NCBI RefSeq assembly: GCF_016801025.1
Contig: NZ_CP068983.1
Span: forward strand, 372,001 to 436,000
Length of the DNA: 64,000 nucleotides
Reading direction: 5' to 3'
From: Paradevosia shaoguanensis
GTDB taxonomy: Bacteria; Pseudomonadota; Alphaproteobacteria; Rhizobiales; Devosiaceae
Part shown: piece by piece, positions 55,128 to 64,000 of the stretch
How the letters are laid out: every line of letters begins with the position of its first letter
Position numbering within the stretch: position 1 is the stretch's first letter
Position numbers and translations under genes: made by a program
Notes under the pieces: generated by a model
The model's database searches: none
The model's input: only the letters and a program-made list of their open reading frames with translations
What the model was told of the DNA's origin: nothing

Positions 55128-56702
55128 ATGCTGGACGCAAATCTCAAGGCTCAGCTTAAGGCCTATCTCGAGCGGGTGACCCGCCCCGTCGTCATCACCG
55201 CCTATTCGGGCGACGTGCCCAAGGCGCGCGAGATGGATGAATTGCTGGCCGAGATTGCGGCGCTGTCGGACAAGATCACAGTCGTCGCCGGCGACCCCGC
55301 CGGCCATCGCGTGCCCTCCTTCGCGCTGAGTTCGCCCGGCCAGGACATCAACCTCACCTTCGCGGGCCTGCCCATGGGCCACGAATTCACCTCGCTGGTG
55401 CTGGCGCTGCTCCAGGTCGGCGGCCATCCGCCCAAGGCCGAGCAGGCGCTGCTCGACCAGATCAAGGCGCTCGATGGCGAGATGCGCTTCGAGACCTATT
55501 TCTCGCTCTCCTGCCAGAACTGCCCGGACGTGGTGCAGGCGCTCAACCTCATGGCCGCCATCAATCCCAAGGTCAGCCACGTCGCCATCGACGGCGCGCT
55601 GTTCCAGGCGGAAGTGTCCTCGCGCCAGGTCATGTCGGTGCCCACCATCTTCCTCAACGGCCAGCCGTTCGCCGCCGGGCGCATGGGCGCCGAGGAGATC
55701 GTCGCCAAGCTCGATACCGGCGCCGCCGATCGCGCCGTCGAGAAGATCAATGCCCAGGAAACCTTTGACGTGCTGGTGGTCGGCGGTGGCCCGGCCGGCG
55801 CTGCCGCTGCCGTCTATGCGGCGCGCAAGGGCATCCGCACGGGCGTCGTGGCCGACCGTTTCGGCGGCCAGGTGCTCGACACCATGGCTATCGAGAACTT
55901 CATCTCGGTGCCGCATACCGAAGGCCCCAAGCTGGGCGCTGCGCTCGAAGCCCATGTCCGCGACTATGACGTCGAGATCATGAACCTGCAGCGCGCCCAA
56001 AAGCTCGAGCCGGTCGCGGATGGCTACAAGGTCACGCTCGAAAGCGGCGCGAGCCTTACCGGCCGCTCCATCGTCCTCGCCACCGGCGCGCGCTGGCGCA
56101 AGATGGGTGTGCCGGGCGAAGAGCAATATCTCAACAAGGGCGTGGCCTTCTGCCCGCATTGCGATGGTCCGCTGTTCAAGGGCAAGCGCGTGGCGGTCAT
56201 CGGCGGCGGCAATTCCGGCGTCGAGGCGGCCATCGACCTGGCCGGGCTGGTGGCGCACGTCACCCTCATCGAGTTCGACAAGCAATTGCGCGCCGACGAC
56301 GTCTTGCAGCGCAAGCTGCGCTCGCTCGCCAATGTCACCATCCTCACCTCCGCCAGGACCACCGAGGTGATCGGCGACGGCAGCAAGGTCATCGGCCTCC
56401 ATTACGAGAACCGCCCCGATGGCCAGCAGCAATCGCTGGCGGTGGACGGCATCTTCGTGCAGATCGGGCTCCTGCCCAATACCGAATGGCTCAAGGACAT
56501 TCTCGACATCTCCCCGCGCGGCGAGATCGTTGTCAGCGCCAGCGGCGAAACCTCGCTGCCGGGCGTCTTCGCGGCCGGCGACTGCACGACCACGCCCTAT
56601 AAGCAGATCATCATCGCTGCCGGCGAAGGCGCCAAGGCCGCCCTCTCCGCCTTCGATCACCTGATCCGCACCAGCGCGCCGGCGGCCGAGGCGGCCGCCT
56701 GA
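55128..56702 (+). CDS. ahpF: alkyl hydroperoxide reductase subunit F
   Basis: 524 residues from the ATG at 55128. The N-terminal tandem thioredoxin-fold domain has the CQNC redox pair near 127-130; the flavoprotein half has the FAD motif [22 protein letters not shown] near 215, the second disulfide CPHC near 345 and [15 protein letters not shown] for NADH. It passes electrons from NADH to AhpC. It precedes oxyR by 14 bases. Confidence 0.95.
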   Translation: MLDANLKAQLKAYLERVTRPVVITAYSGDVPKAREMDELLAEIAALSDKITVVAGDPAGHRVPSFALSSPGQDINLTFAGLPMGHEFTSLVLALLQVGGHPPKAEQALLDQIKALDGEMRFETYFSLSCQNCPDVVQALNLMAAINPKVSHVAIDGALFQAEVSSRQVMSVPTIFLNGQPFAAGRMGAEEIVAKLDTGAADRAVEKINAQETFDVLVVGGGPAGAAAAVYAARKGIRTGVVADRFGGQVLDTMAIENFISVPHTEGPKLGAALEAHVRDYDVEIMNLQRAQKLEPVADGYKVTLESGASLTGRSIVLATGARWRKMGVPGEEQYLNKGVAFCPHCDGPLFKGKRVAVIGGGNSGVEAAIDLAGLVAHVTLIEFDKQLRADDVLQRKLRSLANVTILTSARTTEVIGDGSKVIGLHYENRPDGQQQSLAVDGIFVQIGLLPNTEWLKDILDISPRGEIVVSASGETSLPGVFAAGDCTTTPYKQIIIAAGEGAKAALSAFDHLIRTSAPAAEAAA

Positions 56703-56716
56703 GGCAGAGGGCCGGC

Positions 56717-57637
56717 ATGAACATTCGCGATCTCGAATATCTCGTCGCCCTGGCGGACCAGCGGAATTTCCGCCGGGCGGCCGAGATCTGCAATGTCAGC
56801 CAGCCGACGCTTTCCACCCAATTGCGCAAGCTCGAGGACGAACTGGGCGTCGCGCTGGTCGAGCGCATTCCGCGCAACGTGACCCTCACCGCCGCAGGCG
56901 CCGATGTGGTTGCCCGCGCGCGCCGCATCCTCGCCGAACTCGCCGAGCTCAAGCAATCCGCATCGGCCCGGCGCGGCGGGCAGAACCGCCTGCGGCTGGG
57001 CGTTTTCCCCACGCTCAGCCCCTATCTCCTGCCGCACATCATCCCACCGATCCGCGAGCGCTTTCCCGGGATGGAATTGCTGCTCACCGAGGAAAAGAGC
57101 AGCGTGCTGCGCCAGCAGCTCGCCTCCGGCCAGCTCGACGCCGCCATTCTCGCCGATCCGTCCGAGGACGCGCAGCAGGACAGCCAGCACCTCTTCGATG
57201 AGCCGTTCCTCCTCGCCGTGCCCAGCGGCCACCGGCTGTCGCGCCAGGATTTCGTCGAGCCCGGCGACCTGCGCGACGAAAGGTTGATGCTCCTCGAAGA
57301 GGGCCATTGCCTGCGCGACCAGGCGCTCGAAGCCTCCCGGCAGGTGGGTGCGCGCGAGGAAACCACCTTTCGCGCCACCAGCCTCGAAACGCTGCGGCAG
57401 ATGGTGGCGGCCGGCGTCGGCATGACCTTCCTGCCGGCCCTTGCGTGCCTCCCCGCCGCGCTCGATTTCCGCGGCTACAGCGTCCTGCCCTTCCACCGAG
57501 CCAGCTTCCAGCGCAGCGTCGCCATTCACTGGCGACGAACCTCACCGATGGTCGATGCTATTGCGGAATGCGGACAGATTATCGCTGCAGAGATACCGTC
57601 GTTGCTTGGGCGCGGCAGACAAGCGCGATTCGCGTGA
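56717..57637 (+). CDS. oxyR: LysR family peroxide regulator OxyR
   Basis: 306 residues. LysR HTH at about 1-60 (MNIRDLEYLVALADQRNFRRAAEICNVSQPTLSTQLRKLEDELGV) and the OxyR sensor with Cys198 in EEGHCLRDQ, matching Cys199 of Escherichia coli OxyR. The resolving cysteine expected nine residues later is Ser207; another cysteine is at 244. Co-directional with ahpF and 14 bases after it, so one unit is likely. Confidence 0.9.
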   Translation: MNIRDLEYLVALADQRNFRRAAEICNVSQPTLSTQLRKLEDELGVALVERIPRNVTLTAAGADVVARARRILAELAELKQSASARRGGQNRLRLGVFPTLSPYLLPHIIPPIRERFPGMELLLTEEKSSVLRQQLASGQLDAAILADPSEDAQQDSQHLFDEPFLLAVPSGHRLSRQDFVEPGDLRDERLMLLEEGHCLRDQALEASRQVGAREETTFRATSLETLRQMVAAGVGMTFLPALACLPAALDFRGYSVLPFHRASFQRSVAIHWRRTSPMVDAIAECGQIIAAEIPSLLGRGRQARFA

Positions 57638-57641
57638 CCGT

Positions 57642-57777
57642 TCATCGTTGCGCGTAGGCGTCCGCGAGCATGCGGGCGATCCCCGCGAGCTCGGCACGAA
57701 GCCCAGGTGGAGACGCGATAGGTGCGGACGCCGCCCTCAGATTGTGCCGCCAGATACCAGGCGCCCTTGAGGACGAT
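57642..57777 (-). pseudogene. possible remnant of a WYL-domain regulator
   Basis: On the minus strand the segment GIVLKGAWYLAAQSEGGVRTYRVS (57709-57777) resembles the core of WYL regulators. In the next frame the bases run on as a helix ending ELAGIARMLADAYAQR and a stop at 57642. The two parts are in different frames and no upstream HTH is left. A weak, short match, offered as a relic and not as a gene. Confidence 0.35.
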
Positions 57778-57843
57778 ACCAGTCTGCTCAATTTTCCTGG
57801 TCAGTTTAACAAACTGGTTGGCGGCGCGACCTATATTCGGCCC

Positions 57844-58095
57844 ATGCAAGTAGAGCGCCGCTCCAAACCTCGCGAGAAAATGAAATTACCCGCCACGGTC
57901 GTTTTGGACGACGGGCGGGTACGAATACATGCGACGCTGGAGGACCTGTCGGCGGAGGGACTGCGTGTTCAAGTTCCTCACCAAACGGAAATCAGCGATG
58001 GCGGATATGTCCTATTTGCACGCCGGATGGAGCCATTCCGCGTAGTTTGGCAGACCGCCGATCGCGCCGGTCTCATTCTCACTAAGCCGGATTAG
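57844..58095 (+). CDS. single PilZ domain protein
   Basis: 83 residues from the ATG at 57844. The c-di-GMP-binding motifs RxxxR (RRSKPR near residues 5-10) and D/NxSxxG (DLSAEG near 36-41) are in place, and the rest is one PilZ barrel. Stand-alone PilZ proteins act as c-di-GMP effectors. No partner is adjacent. Confidence 0.8.
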   Translation: MQVERRSKPREKMKLPATVVLDDGRVRIHATLEDLSAEGLRVQVPHQTEISDGGYVLFARRMEPFRVVWQTADRAGLILTKPD

Positions 58096-58115
58096 ACCAG
58101 CCAGCAGCTATTTCG

Positions 58116-58811
58116 CTACGCCCGACCGAGGCCGACATAGCGCGCCAGCATGTCTTCGAGCGAGCGGACCGCATGGATGCGGGCAGCGGACTCGGCGGCG
58201 GCTACATCACGGTCGGCGATTGCATCAATGATGGCCCAGTGCTCGATGTGGATTTGCTCGAGGCGCTTGGGCGAGTAGCCGTATTTCTGGCGAATGGTGC
58301 GAATGAGGTTCTGATGCCTGCGCCGAATATCCACTGCTTCGGTGTTGCCCGAGATCGTGCCGAGGAGAGTGTGGAATTCGCCGTTGTAATCGGCTCGCGC
58401 TACAGCGTCGTCGGCCGCTGCAGCTGCTTCCATCTTGCGTTGAATACCGCGGAGTTGCTCCACTTGTGGGGGCGTTGCGATAGCGGCGCAGCGGTTGGCC
58501 AGAATTCCATCAATAGCCTCGCCGATCTCGTAGATGTGGCGGATCATCTGCTCATCGATGAGACGGACTGTTGCGCCCCGATTGGGAGAGATCACCACGA
58601 GCCCCTCCCCCTGCAACTGCTGTAACGCCTCGCGAATGGGGTTCGAACTAATGCCAAACTGCTCGCAAAGATCATTGATCTTCAGTCGCGTACCGGGAAG
58701 ATAGGTACCGCCGACGATGCGATCGCGGATAGCGTCGCGGACGCGCGCGTAGCTGGTGCCGGCGATGAAGGCGTCGTCCATGGCTAAACCTGTTTGGTCC
58801 GCTTGACTCAA
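58116..58811 (-). CDS. GntR family regulator, FadR/FCD subfamily
   Basis: 231 residues. HTH at about 15-80 (GGTYLPGTRLKINDLCEQFGISSNPIREALQQLQGEGLVVISPNRGATV) and an FCD domain (about 95-215). Last gene of the ABC transporter/enolase operon, 32 bases after the enolase gene, so probably its regulator with a sugar acid ligand. Confidence 0.87.
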   Translation of the reverse strand: MSQADQTGLAMDDAFIAGTSYARVRDAIRDRIVGGTYLPGTRLKINDLCEQFGISSNPIREALQQLQGEGLVVISPNRGATVRLIDEQMIRHIYEIGEAIDGILANRCAAIATPPQVEQLRGIQRKMEAAAAADDAVARADYNGEFHTLLGTISGNTEAVDIRRRHQNLIRTIRQKYGYSPKRLEQIHIEHWAIIDAIADRDVAAAESAARIHAVRSLEDMLARYVGLGRA

Positions 58812-58843
58812 TGCCTTTTCCTATCCTCTTGCGGTATCGTCGC

Positions 58844-59983
58844 CTAGCCGATGCGGTAAGGCGCAAGTGCCTTGTCATTGGGATCGAGCCCGGCGCCCGG
58901 CACGTCAGGCACCGTAACCGTGCCGTTTGCATTTACCCGAGGTGCGTGGAGATAGATATCGACCGCCATGGCGTTGACCTCGGGCGGATAAAATTCCAGC
59001 AAACGTGCATTCGGGATGGCCGCGAGCAGGTGCAGATGCGCCTGTTGGTCGCCATGCGGCGCAATGTCGAGGCCATTGGCCTGCGCCATTGCCGCAACTT
59101 TCATGAATTCGGTGACGCCGCCCATATAGCGCACGTCCGGATTGAGGATTGCTATCGCCTTGGTTTCAATGAGATCGCGGAAACCGTGCTTGGTGTACTC
59201 GTTCTCGCCGGTAGCCAGGGGAATGGTCGTCTGGGCAGCGATCTTGGCGAACCCGTCGTAGTCGTCGGGCTGAACGGCTTCCTCAAACCAGAACGGCTCG
59301 TACTCCTCCGCGCGCTTGGCGAACTGAATTGCCTCGTAGGCCCTGTAGGCGCAATTGGCATCCAGCAGCAAGGCGATATCGGACCCGATGACTTCGCGCA
59401 CGGCCTTGATCCGAGCGATGTCATCCTTGATTGGAACCGCGCCGACCTTCATTTTGACCGCCTTGGCGCCCAAGGCGACATAGGAGGCCATTTCGTCCTG
59501 CAGTTCCTTGTGGCCCTTGCCCGTCGAATAGTAGCCGCCGGCGATATAGATCGGGATTTCCTTGCGATAGCCGCCCAGCAGTTTGTAGAGCGGAAGGCCG
59601 GCGAGCTTGGCCTTGATGTCCCACAGGGCGATATCAATCGAAGAGAGGGCGCGCGTTTCGTAGCCGCGACGGCCCGACATCTTGGGGCTCCACAGCGACG
59701 ACCAGATTGCCTCCGTCATCGTCGGGTCTTTGCCGACAAGCGTGGACAGGAACTGGGCGCGAAACTCTTTCTCGCCTGGACGTGGCCGCCCTACCCCGTA
59801 GCCCGTAATTCCGGCATCGGTTTCTATTTTTACCACCGTCATGTCGGAGGTTTCATAGGTATGGAGGCCGTTGGTAATGGCACGCTCGCGCTTCCATTCG
59901 TAGTCGGCGGTTGAAACCTGGGTGATCTTTATGCCGGCAGCCGATGCGTTGAGCCGAGTATCGATGGCGGTTGAAGCGGTCAT
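58844..59983 (-). CDS. mandelate racemase/muconate lactonizing enzyme family protein
   Basis: 379 residues from the ATG at 59983. Enolase-superfamily barrel: AVKMKVG with the KxK motif, metal ligands in LLLDANCA, FWFEEAV and ATGENE, and a general-base histidine in DIAPHGDQQ. This set belongs to the mandelate racemase subgroup, which includes many sugar-acid dehydratases. The exact acid cannot be read. It lies 43 bases after the ATPase gene of a ferric-type ABC transporter. Confidence 0.88.
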   Translation of the reverse strand: MTASTAIDTRLNASAAGIKITQVSTADYEWKRERAITNGLHTYETSDMTVVKIETDAGITGYGVGRPRPGEKEFRAQFLSTLVGKDPTMTEAIWSSLWSPKMSGRRGYETRALSSIDIALWDIKAKLAGLPLYKLLGGYRKEIPIYIAGGYYSTGKGHKELQDEMASYVALGAKAVKMKVGAVPIKDDIARIKAVREVIGSDIALLLDANCAYRAYEAIQFAKRAEEYEPFWFEEAVQPDDYDGFAKIAAQTTIPLATGENEYTKHGFRDLIETKAIAILNPDVRYMGGVTEFMKVAAMAQANGLDIAPHGDQQAHLHLLAAIPNARLLEFYPPEVNAMAVDIYLHAPRVNANGTVTVPDVPGAGLDPNDKALAPYRIG

Positions 59984-60026
59984 TGGATGGCCCCGAAAAG
60001 CAAAAAGAGTGAAAGACGCTGCTGCG

Positions 60027-61112
60027 TCATAGTTCGACCTGAAGGCAGGAATCGGCGGGCAGAAAAATGCTCTTCTCTCCGCTCTGGGAGGGTGCGGTCG
60101 AGGACAGCATCCGAACTTTGCCCAGCGGAGTGCTGCCAGTGACCTCGTAAATGCCACCCAGGTAGAGAACGGTCTCAGGCTGGAATGGAACCAGCGTACC
60201 CGGCCGCTCCTTGTCAGAGGTCTCGGCAAACCGGATAGCCTGCGGGCGAATAGCGATGCCGGCAGCGGCTCCGGGCGTCCCTCCTCCAGCCGCCATAAGG
60301 ACCGACGTTCCGTTGGCGACTATCGCCCGGCCATCCGGAGCGATGGTCCCCGTCAGCACATTGGCGCTGCCAACGAACTCGGCAGCATAGGCGGTGCGCG
60401 GCTGCTCGTAGATGGACGTGGCAGAACCCTGCTGCTCGATCCGGCCCTTGCTCAGAAGCACGACATGGTCGCTCAGGGACAGCGCCTCGGCCTGATCGTG
60501 GGTCACGAGAATTATGGTGAGCCCAAAGCTCTCATGGACGCTTTTGAGCCAGGTGCGAGCGCGCTCGCGCAATTGGGCGTCGAGATTGGAAAGCGGTTCA
60601 TCGAGAAGCAGAAGACGCGGCTGGTAGACGAGCGAGCGGGCAATCGCGACACGCTGCTGCTGGCCGCCCGAGAGCTGGTAGGGATAGCGGTCAGCCAAGG
60701 TCCCCAGTTCCAGTCGCTCCAGCATCTCCCTTGCGCGCTTGTCACGTTCGAGGGAACTGAGACCGCGGATGCGCAGCGGGAAGCCGACGTTCTGCAGAAC
60801 GGTCATATGCGGCCAGAGCGCGTAGGACTGAAAAACAAAGCCGACGTTGCGCTTCTCGGTGGGCAGGTCGACCGCATCGTTGGCCGAATAGATCAGTTCA
60901 TCGCCGAAGCTGATCTGCCCTTCAGTTGGACGATCGAGACCACCGATAATATTAAGCAGCGTGGTCTTGCCGCAGCCGGAGGGTCCGAGCAGCGACGTAA
61001 ACGAGCCTTCCGCCACGTCGAGATCAATGTCGTCGAGCACCCTCACGCTGCCGTAGGACTTGCTTATGCCCCGAAGTTGGACGGCATTGGTCACGATCTT
61101 AGTCCCTTGCAT
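60027..61112 (-). CDS. ABC transporter ATP-binding protein (FbpC/PotA type)
   Basis: 361 residues. Walker A GPSGCGKTT near 42-50, signature LSGGQQQR, Walker [14 protein letters not shown] and H-loop THDQAEA, then a TOBE domain (about 270-361). It overlaps the permease gene by 14 bases. Ferric, putrescine, thiamine and sugar-phosphate importers share this ATPase type; the operon points to an organic acid. Confidence 0.88.
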   Translation of the reverse strand: MQGTKIVTNAVQLRGISKSYGSVRVLDDIDLDVAEGSFTSLLGPSGCGKTTLLNIIGGLDRPTEGQISFGDELIYSANDAVDLPTEKRNVGFVFQSYALWPHMTVLQNVGFPLRIRGLSSLERDKRAREMLERLELGTLADRYPYQLSGGQQQRVAIARSLVYQPRLLLLDEPLSNLDAQLRERARTWLKSVHESFGLTIILVTHDQAEALSLSDHVVLLSKGRIEQQGSATSIYEQPRTAYAAEFVGSANVLTGTIAPDGRAIVANGTSVLMAAGGGTPGAAAGIAIRPQAIRFAETSDKERPGTLVPFQPETVLYLGGIYEVTGSTPLGKVRMLSSTAPSQSGEKSIFLPADSCLQVEL

Positions 61113-62856
61113 AAATGAAGATGGCGATCGGCAAAGTGAGCACCAACGTGACGACCGACAGCGCGGCGGTGGGACCGAGATTACCCATCATGTCGAGCTG
61201 CAGCATGGTCGTGCCGACAACGGCGGTGTCGGGTCCAAAAAGGAAGGATGCCGCCGCGTATTCCTTGAAGAACGATACGAAGTACAGCAGGAAGCAGCCG
61301 ACCATCGCCGGCTTGAGAAGCGGCAGCATTACCGCGAAAATCGCACGCCATTCGCTTCCGCCGGACACGCGAACGGCGCGCTCCATATCCCGATCGATCT
61401 GCAATACCGATGGTCCGAGCATGGCAAAGCCGGTGGGGTAGTAGCGAATGGTGAAGGCGATCATGAGTATCACCAGCGTACCGTTTAGGTAGGCGCCGCC
61501 CGGTACGATCACTGCCGCGTAAAATATGCCGATACCAACCACGATGCCCGGAATAGCGCGTGGGATGAATGCGGAGGTTTCGACGAGACGGCGCAGCGCC
61601 GGCGGCGATCGATAGGCAACAACACCCCCAAAGAACGTCAGGAAGGTCGCCGCGAGCCCCCCGACCACCGACACGATGATCGTGTTGATGATTGAGCGGA
61701 CATAAGCCTCGTAGCCGAAAATCAACTTGAAGTTGTCGAGCGTCAGCACGCTCGTGATCGGTATCAAGGGCGAGATGAACGAGGTGAACGACCTCAGGAT
61801 CAGAAAGAGGCTGGGTATCAGCGTCGTGACGACGATATAGAGCAGGATGAGCCCTGAGATTGCCCAGCCGGCACGACCAACGGGAACAAGCCCGCGACGC
61901 AAGCTCTTCCCGCCCACCGTGGTGTAACGCCTGAGGTCGCCCAAGGCGTATTTCTGTCCGACGACAAACACCTGGATGATCAGCAGCATGACGACCGCCG
62001 CGGCGGCGACGAGGCCGTAGTCCGCGCGCACGGCGATGCCGTTGTCATAAAGGTAGGTAGAGAGCACCTGCACCCGTGCCGGACCGCCGATGATCAGCGG
62101 CACTGCGAGTTGATCGATATTGAGCACGAAGTTCAGCATCACGCAGTAGAGCAGCGACGGCCTGATCAACGGCACGACGATGGAGAACGTGGCCCGCAGA
62201 GGGCTCGCTCCTGCAGCGCGCGCCGCATCCTCGAGAGTCGAAGGTATGTTCGACATAGCGGCTGCAAAAAGCAGGTAGCTGACAGGGGCCGATGATACCC
62301 CGGAAAGTACGGCCATGCCGCCGAGCGAATTGAGATTGGGCAGCCCCAGGCCGATCACCGAGCGAAGCAACAGATCCGCGTAGCCGCTTGGCCCGTAGAG
62401 CATCGACCACGACAGCGCCAGGATCAGGGCCGACACGAAAATCGGCGCCAAAAACAATATCTTCAACGTCTTGCGTCCGGGCAGATCGAGGCGCTCGAGC
62501 AGAAGTGCCGCCGTGAAGCCGACAACGGTCGAAACCACCGTGCCGATAATGGAGAACCACAGCGTATTGACGGTGGCACTCTGGAAGCTCGGATCGGAGA
62601 AGAGTCGTCGGAAATTGTCGAATGTCACCGCACCGCCGGCCTCGTAGAGCGAGCGATCGATGAAGGCCTGATAGATCAGCGGCAACATCGGCGAGATCAG
62701 CAGGACGAGCAGAAGCAGGGCAAAGGCCCAGCGGATCGCCAGAGGCAAAGCCGCCTGGGCTTGCCGCAGCGCCCTTGACGATGGAAGGCCAGCGGGCAGA
62801 TGCACACCCGCTGGTTCAGAGGAAAACGGAGCGGTTTGATCCGTCGACTTCAACAT
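61099..62856 (-). CDS. ABC transporter permease, fused two-domain (FbpB type)
   Basis: 585 residues with about 12 membrane segments in two homologous halves, each with an EAA loop (PSTLEDAARAAGASPLRATFSIVVPLI and RDMERAVRVSGGSEWRAIFAVMLPLL). This is the single-chain permease seen in FbpB/AfuB and 2-aminoethylphosphonate transporters. Directly after the binding-protein gene. Confidence 0.9.
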   Translation of the reverse strand: MLKSTDQTAPFSSEPAGVHLPAGLPSSRALRQAQAALPLAIRWAFALLLLVLLISPMLPLIYQAFIDRSLYEAGGAVTFDNFRRLFSDPSFQSATVNTLWFSIIGTVVSTVVGFTAALLLERLDLPGRKTLKILFLAPIFVSALILALSWSMLYGPSGYADLLLRSVIGLGLPNLNSLGGMAVLSGVSSAPVSYLLFAAAMSNIPSTLEDAARAAGASPLRATFSIVVPLIRPSLLYCVMLNFVLNIDQLAVPLIIGGPARVQVLSTYLYDNGIAVRADYGLVAAAAVVMLLIIQVFVVGQKYALGDLRRYTTVGGKSLRRGLVPVGRAGWAISGLILLYIVVTTLIPSLFLILRSFTSFISPLIPITSVLTLDNFKLIFGYEAYVRSIINTIIVSVVGGLAATFLTFFGGVVAYRSPPALRRLVETSAFIPRAIPGIVVGIGIFYAAVIVPGGAYLNGTLVILMIAFTIRYYPTGFAMLGPSVLQIDRDMERAVRVSGGSEWRAIFAVMLPLLKPAMVGCFLLYFVSFFKEYAAASFLFGPDTAVVGTTMLQLDMMGNLGPTAALSVVTLVLTLPIAIFIYARD

Positions 62857-62877
62857 GGACTATGCCGCCCCGTATTC

Positions 62878-63993
62878 TTAGGGTTGGACGTGAAGAGCGG
62901 CGTTGACCTTATCGATCAAGTCCTGCGACGGGATCATCGTTTTTGGATCGAAGCTCGTCGGCGCAAGGCTGGCGTCGCCAACCTCTGCCGCTATCTTCTT
63001 GTAGGTATATCCCGTCGGCCCATCCGGTAGCTCGACGTCATCGCGGTAGGACATCAGGCCGCCCGACGAAAGCGCCGTCTGACCAGCCTTAGACAGCACA
63101 AAATCGATAAAGAGCCTGGAGGAATTGGGGTTCTTTGCTGTCTTGGCCATTGCAATGTGCCGCATCAGCATGACGGTCCCATCGCTCGGGAAAGCGTAGC
63201 CTAGAATCTGCGCGCGCGCAGGGTCCGCAAGCAGTGGGAACACCTGAATGCCCGAAAGCATGAACCCGATGAGCACTTCGCCCGTCGTCAGCTTTTCCAT
63301 GATCTGGCCCGCCGAGCGATAGACGTCGACGTCCTGACCGAGGATTTCGTATTGCTTCAGCGCTTTTTCTTCACCCACGTGCTGAAAATACGTGTTGGTG
63401 AGGTTCTGGGCGGCCGCGTTCGACATGGGCACGCCGGTAGCGATCTTGTGCGCGAAGCGCTGCGGATCCTTGGCAACGAGATCGACGATGTCCTGAATGG
63501 ACTTGGGCCACTCATTCTCTGCAAGCAGCGCCTTGTTGTAGACGATGAAATAGGGATCCACCGAGATCGTATAAACGCCCGTGGCCGGCTTGGAATACGC
63601 CGGTAGCTTGCCGTCTTCCGCGGACTTGTACTCCGCGTTCACGCCGTCTTTCTTGATGAAATCAAGCCAAGCTGCCGACGAGTGCGAAACGACCACATCG
63701 GTCGCGTTGTTGCCGGCGGCGGTCTCGGCGTAATAGCGCTCGAAAACCTCGATCGACCCCAGATCGAGCGTCTGCACCTTGATCCATGGGTACTCGGCGT
63801 TGAAGGCTTCGATCAGCGGCCGCCAGTTCATCTCGCCCATGTTCGAATAGACGAGAACACCGCTCTCCTGCTTCGAAGCCTCGACCACCGATGAGTAGTC
63901 AGCGGGGTAATAGTCAGGCGCTGCTGCTAATGCCACCCCAGCGAAACCCGTGGACACCATCAACCCTGCCGTGAATGCAGCCAGCGTCTTCAA
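62878..63993 (-). CDS. extracellular solute-binding protein of the FbpA/AfuA type
   Basis: 371 residues from a TTG at 63993. The frame stays open to the window edge, so the true start may lie further up. A signal peptide (KTLAAFTAGLMVSTGFAGVALAA) is followed by a type 2 periplasmic binding fold (EASKQESGVLVYSNMGEMNWRPLIEAFNAEYPWIKVQTLD). It lacks an obvious tyrosine pair of ferric-binding proteins at the usual place, so iron is not assured. First gene of the operon with permease, ATPase, enolase-family enzyme and GntR. Confidence 0.85.
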   Translation of the reverse strand: MKTLAAFTAGLMVSTGFAGVALAAAPDYYPADYSSVVEASKQESGVLVYSNMGEMNWRPLIEAFNAEYPWIKVQTLDLGSIEVFERYYAETAAGNNATDVVVSHSSAAWLDFIKKDGVNAEYKSAEDGKLPAYSKPATGVYTISVDPYFIVYNKALLAENEWPKSIQDIVDLVAKDPQRFAHKIATGVPMSNAAAQNLTNTYFQHVGEEKALKQYEILGQDVDVYRSAGQIMEKLTTGEVLIGFMLSGIQVFPLLADPARAQILGYAFPSDGTVMLMRHIAMAKTAKNPNSSRLFIDFVLSKAGQTALSSGGLMSYRDDVELPDGPTGYTYKKIAAEVGDASLAPTSFDPKTMIPSQDLIDKVNAALHVQP

Positions 63994-64000
63994 GGCCGTA

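Overview
The window is GC-rich DNA that looks like an alphaproteobacterial chromosome of the order Hyphomicrobiales, most like Devosia and relatives. This placement is inferred from the company of a MucR/Ros regulator, a stand-alone DnaA domain IV protein next to a DUF6456 protein, DUF2336, DUF1491, a TIGR03808-type Tat protein, a class 3 (Rhizobium etli type) asparaginase, and a seven-gene Mrp antiporter operon. No rRNA or tRNA gene, CRISPR array or phage was seen.

Layout. 1-11 kb: housekeeping and hypothetical genes, including a histidine kinase / peptidoglycan-binding protein / DUF1491 operon, SufE, and the DnaA-like/DUF6456 pair. 11.4-17.9 kb: mucR and mrpABCDEFG. 18-20.4 kb: msrB, then a small islet of a Fic protein and a Phd/VapC toxin-antitoxin pair, each preceded by a palindromic operator. 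20.5-23.3 kb: oligopeptidase B and Fe/Mn superoxide dismutase. 23.4-25.5 kb: an intact IS110-family element inserted in a palindromic repeat, followed by a tandem field of the same repeats. 25.7-33 kb: response regulator, clpS, a LOG-like protein, a HerA-like ATPase, a Tat-exported beta-helix protein, asparaginase, an SH3 protein and an epimerase. 33.1-34.5 kb: a second, frameshifted IS110 copy in the same kind of repeat. 34.5-43.1 kb: the ugpBAEC-ugpQ-deoR-HAD operon for glycerol-3-phosphate and glycerophosphodiesters, divergent from a Na/Pi cotransporter. 43.2-50.3 kb: hexuronate catabolism (truncated uxuB-like gene, uxaC, uxuA, GntR regulator, Gfo/Idh oxidoreductase) with sdaA in the middle. 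50.5-53.4 kb: threonine catabolism (kbl-tdh) with an XRE-cupin regulator. 54-57.6 kb: peroxide defence (ahpC, ahpF, oxyR). 58-64 kb: a GntR-controlled operon with an enolase-superfamily enzyme and a ferric-type ABC transporter.

How parts work together. A palindrome of the form TTCC-N2-TATA-N2-GGAA lies in front of sdaA, kbl and the XRE-cupin gene, suggesting one serine/threonine-to-glycine regulon. A second 14-base motif is shared by uxaC and the Gfo/Idh-gntR operon. Three near-identical CATATGAAAAT sites lie between ugpB and the Na/Pi cotransporter and probably serve the DeoR protein encoded in the ugp operon.

The most striking signal is in the non-coding left end of the IS110 elements. Four short guide segments occur in the order known for IS621 bridge RNAs: left target, right target, left donor, right donor. 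They match the flanking palindromic repeat and the element's own ends, so the bridge RNA, its target and the CC core can be read directly from this window.
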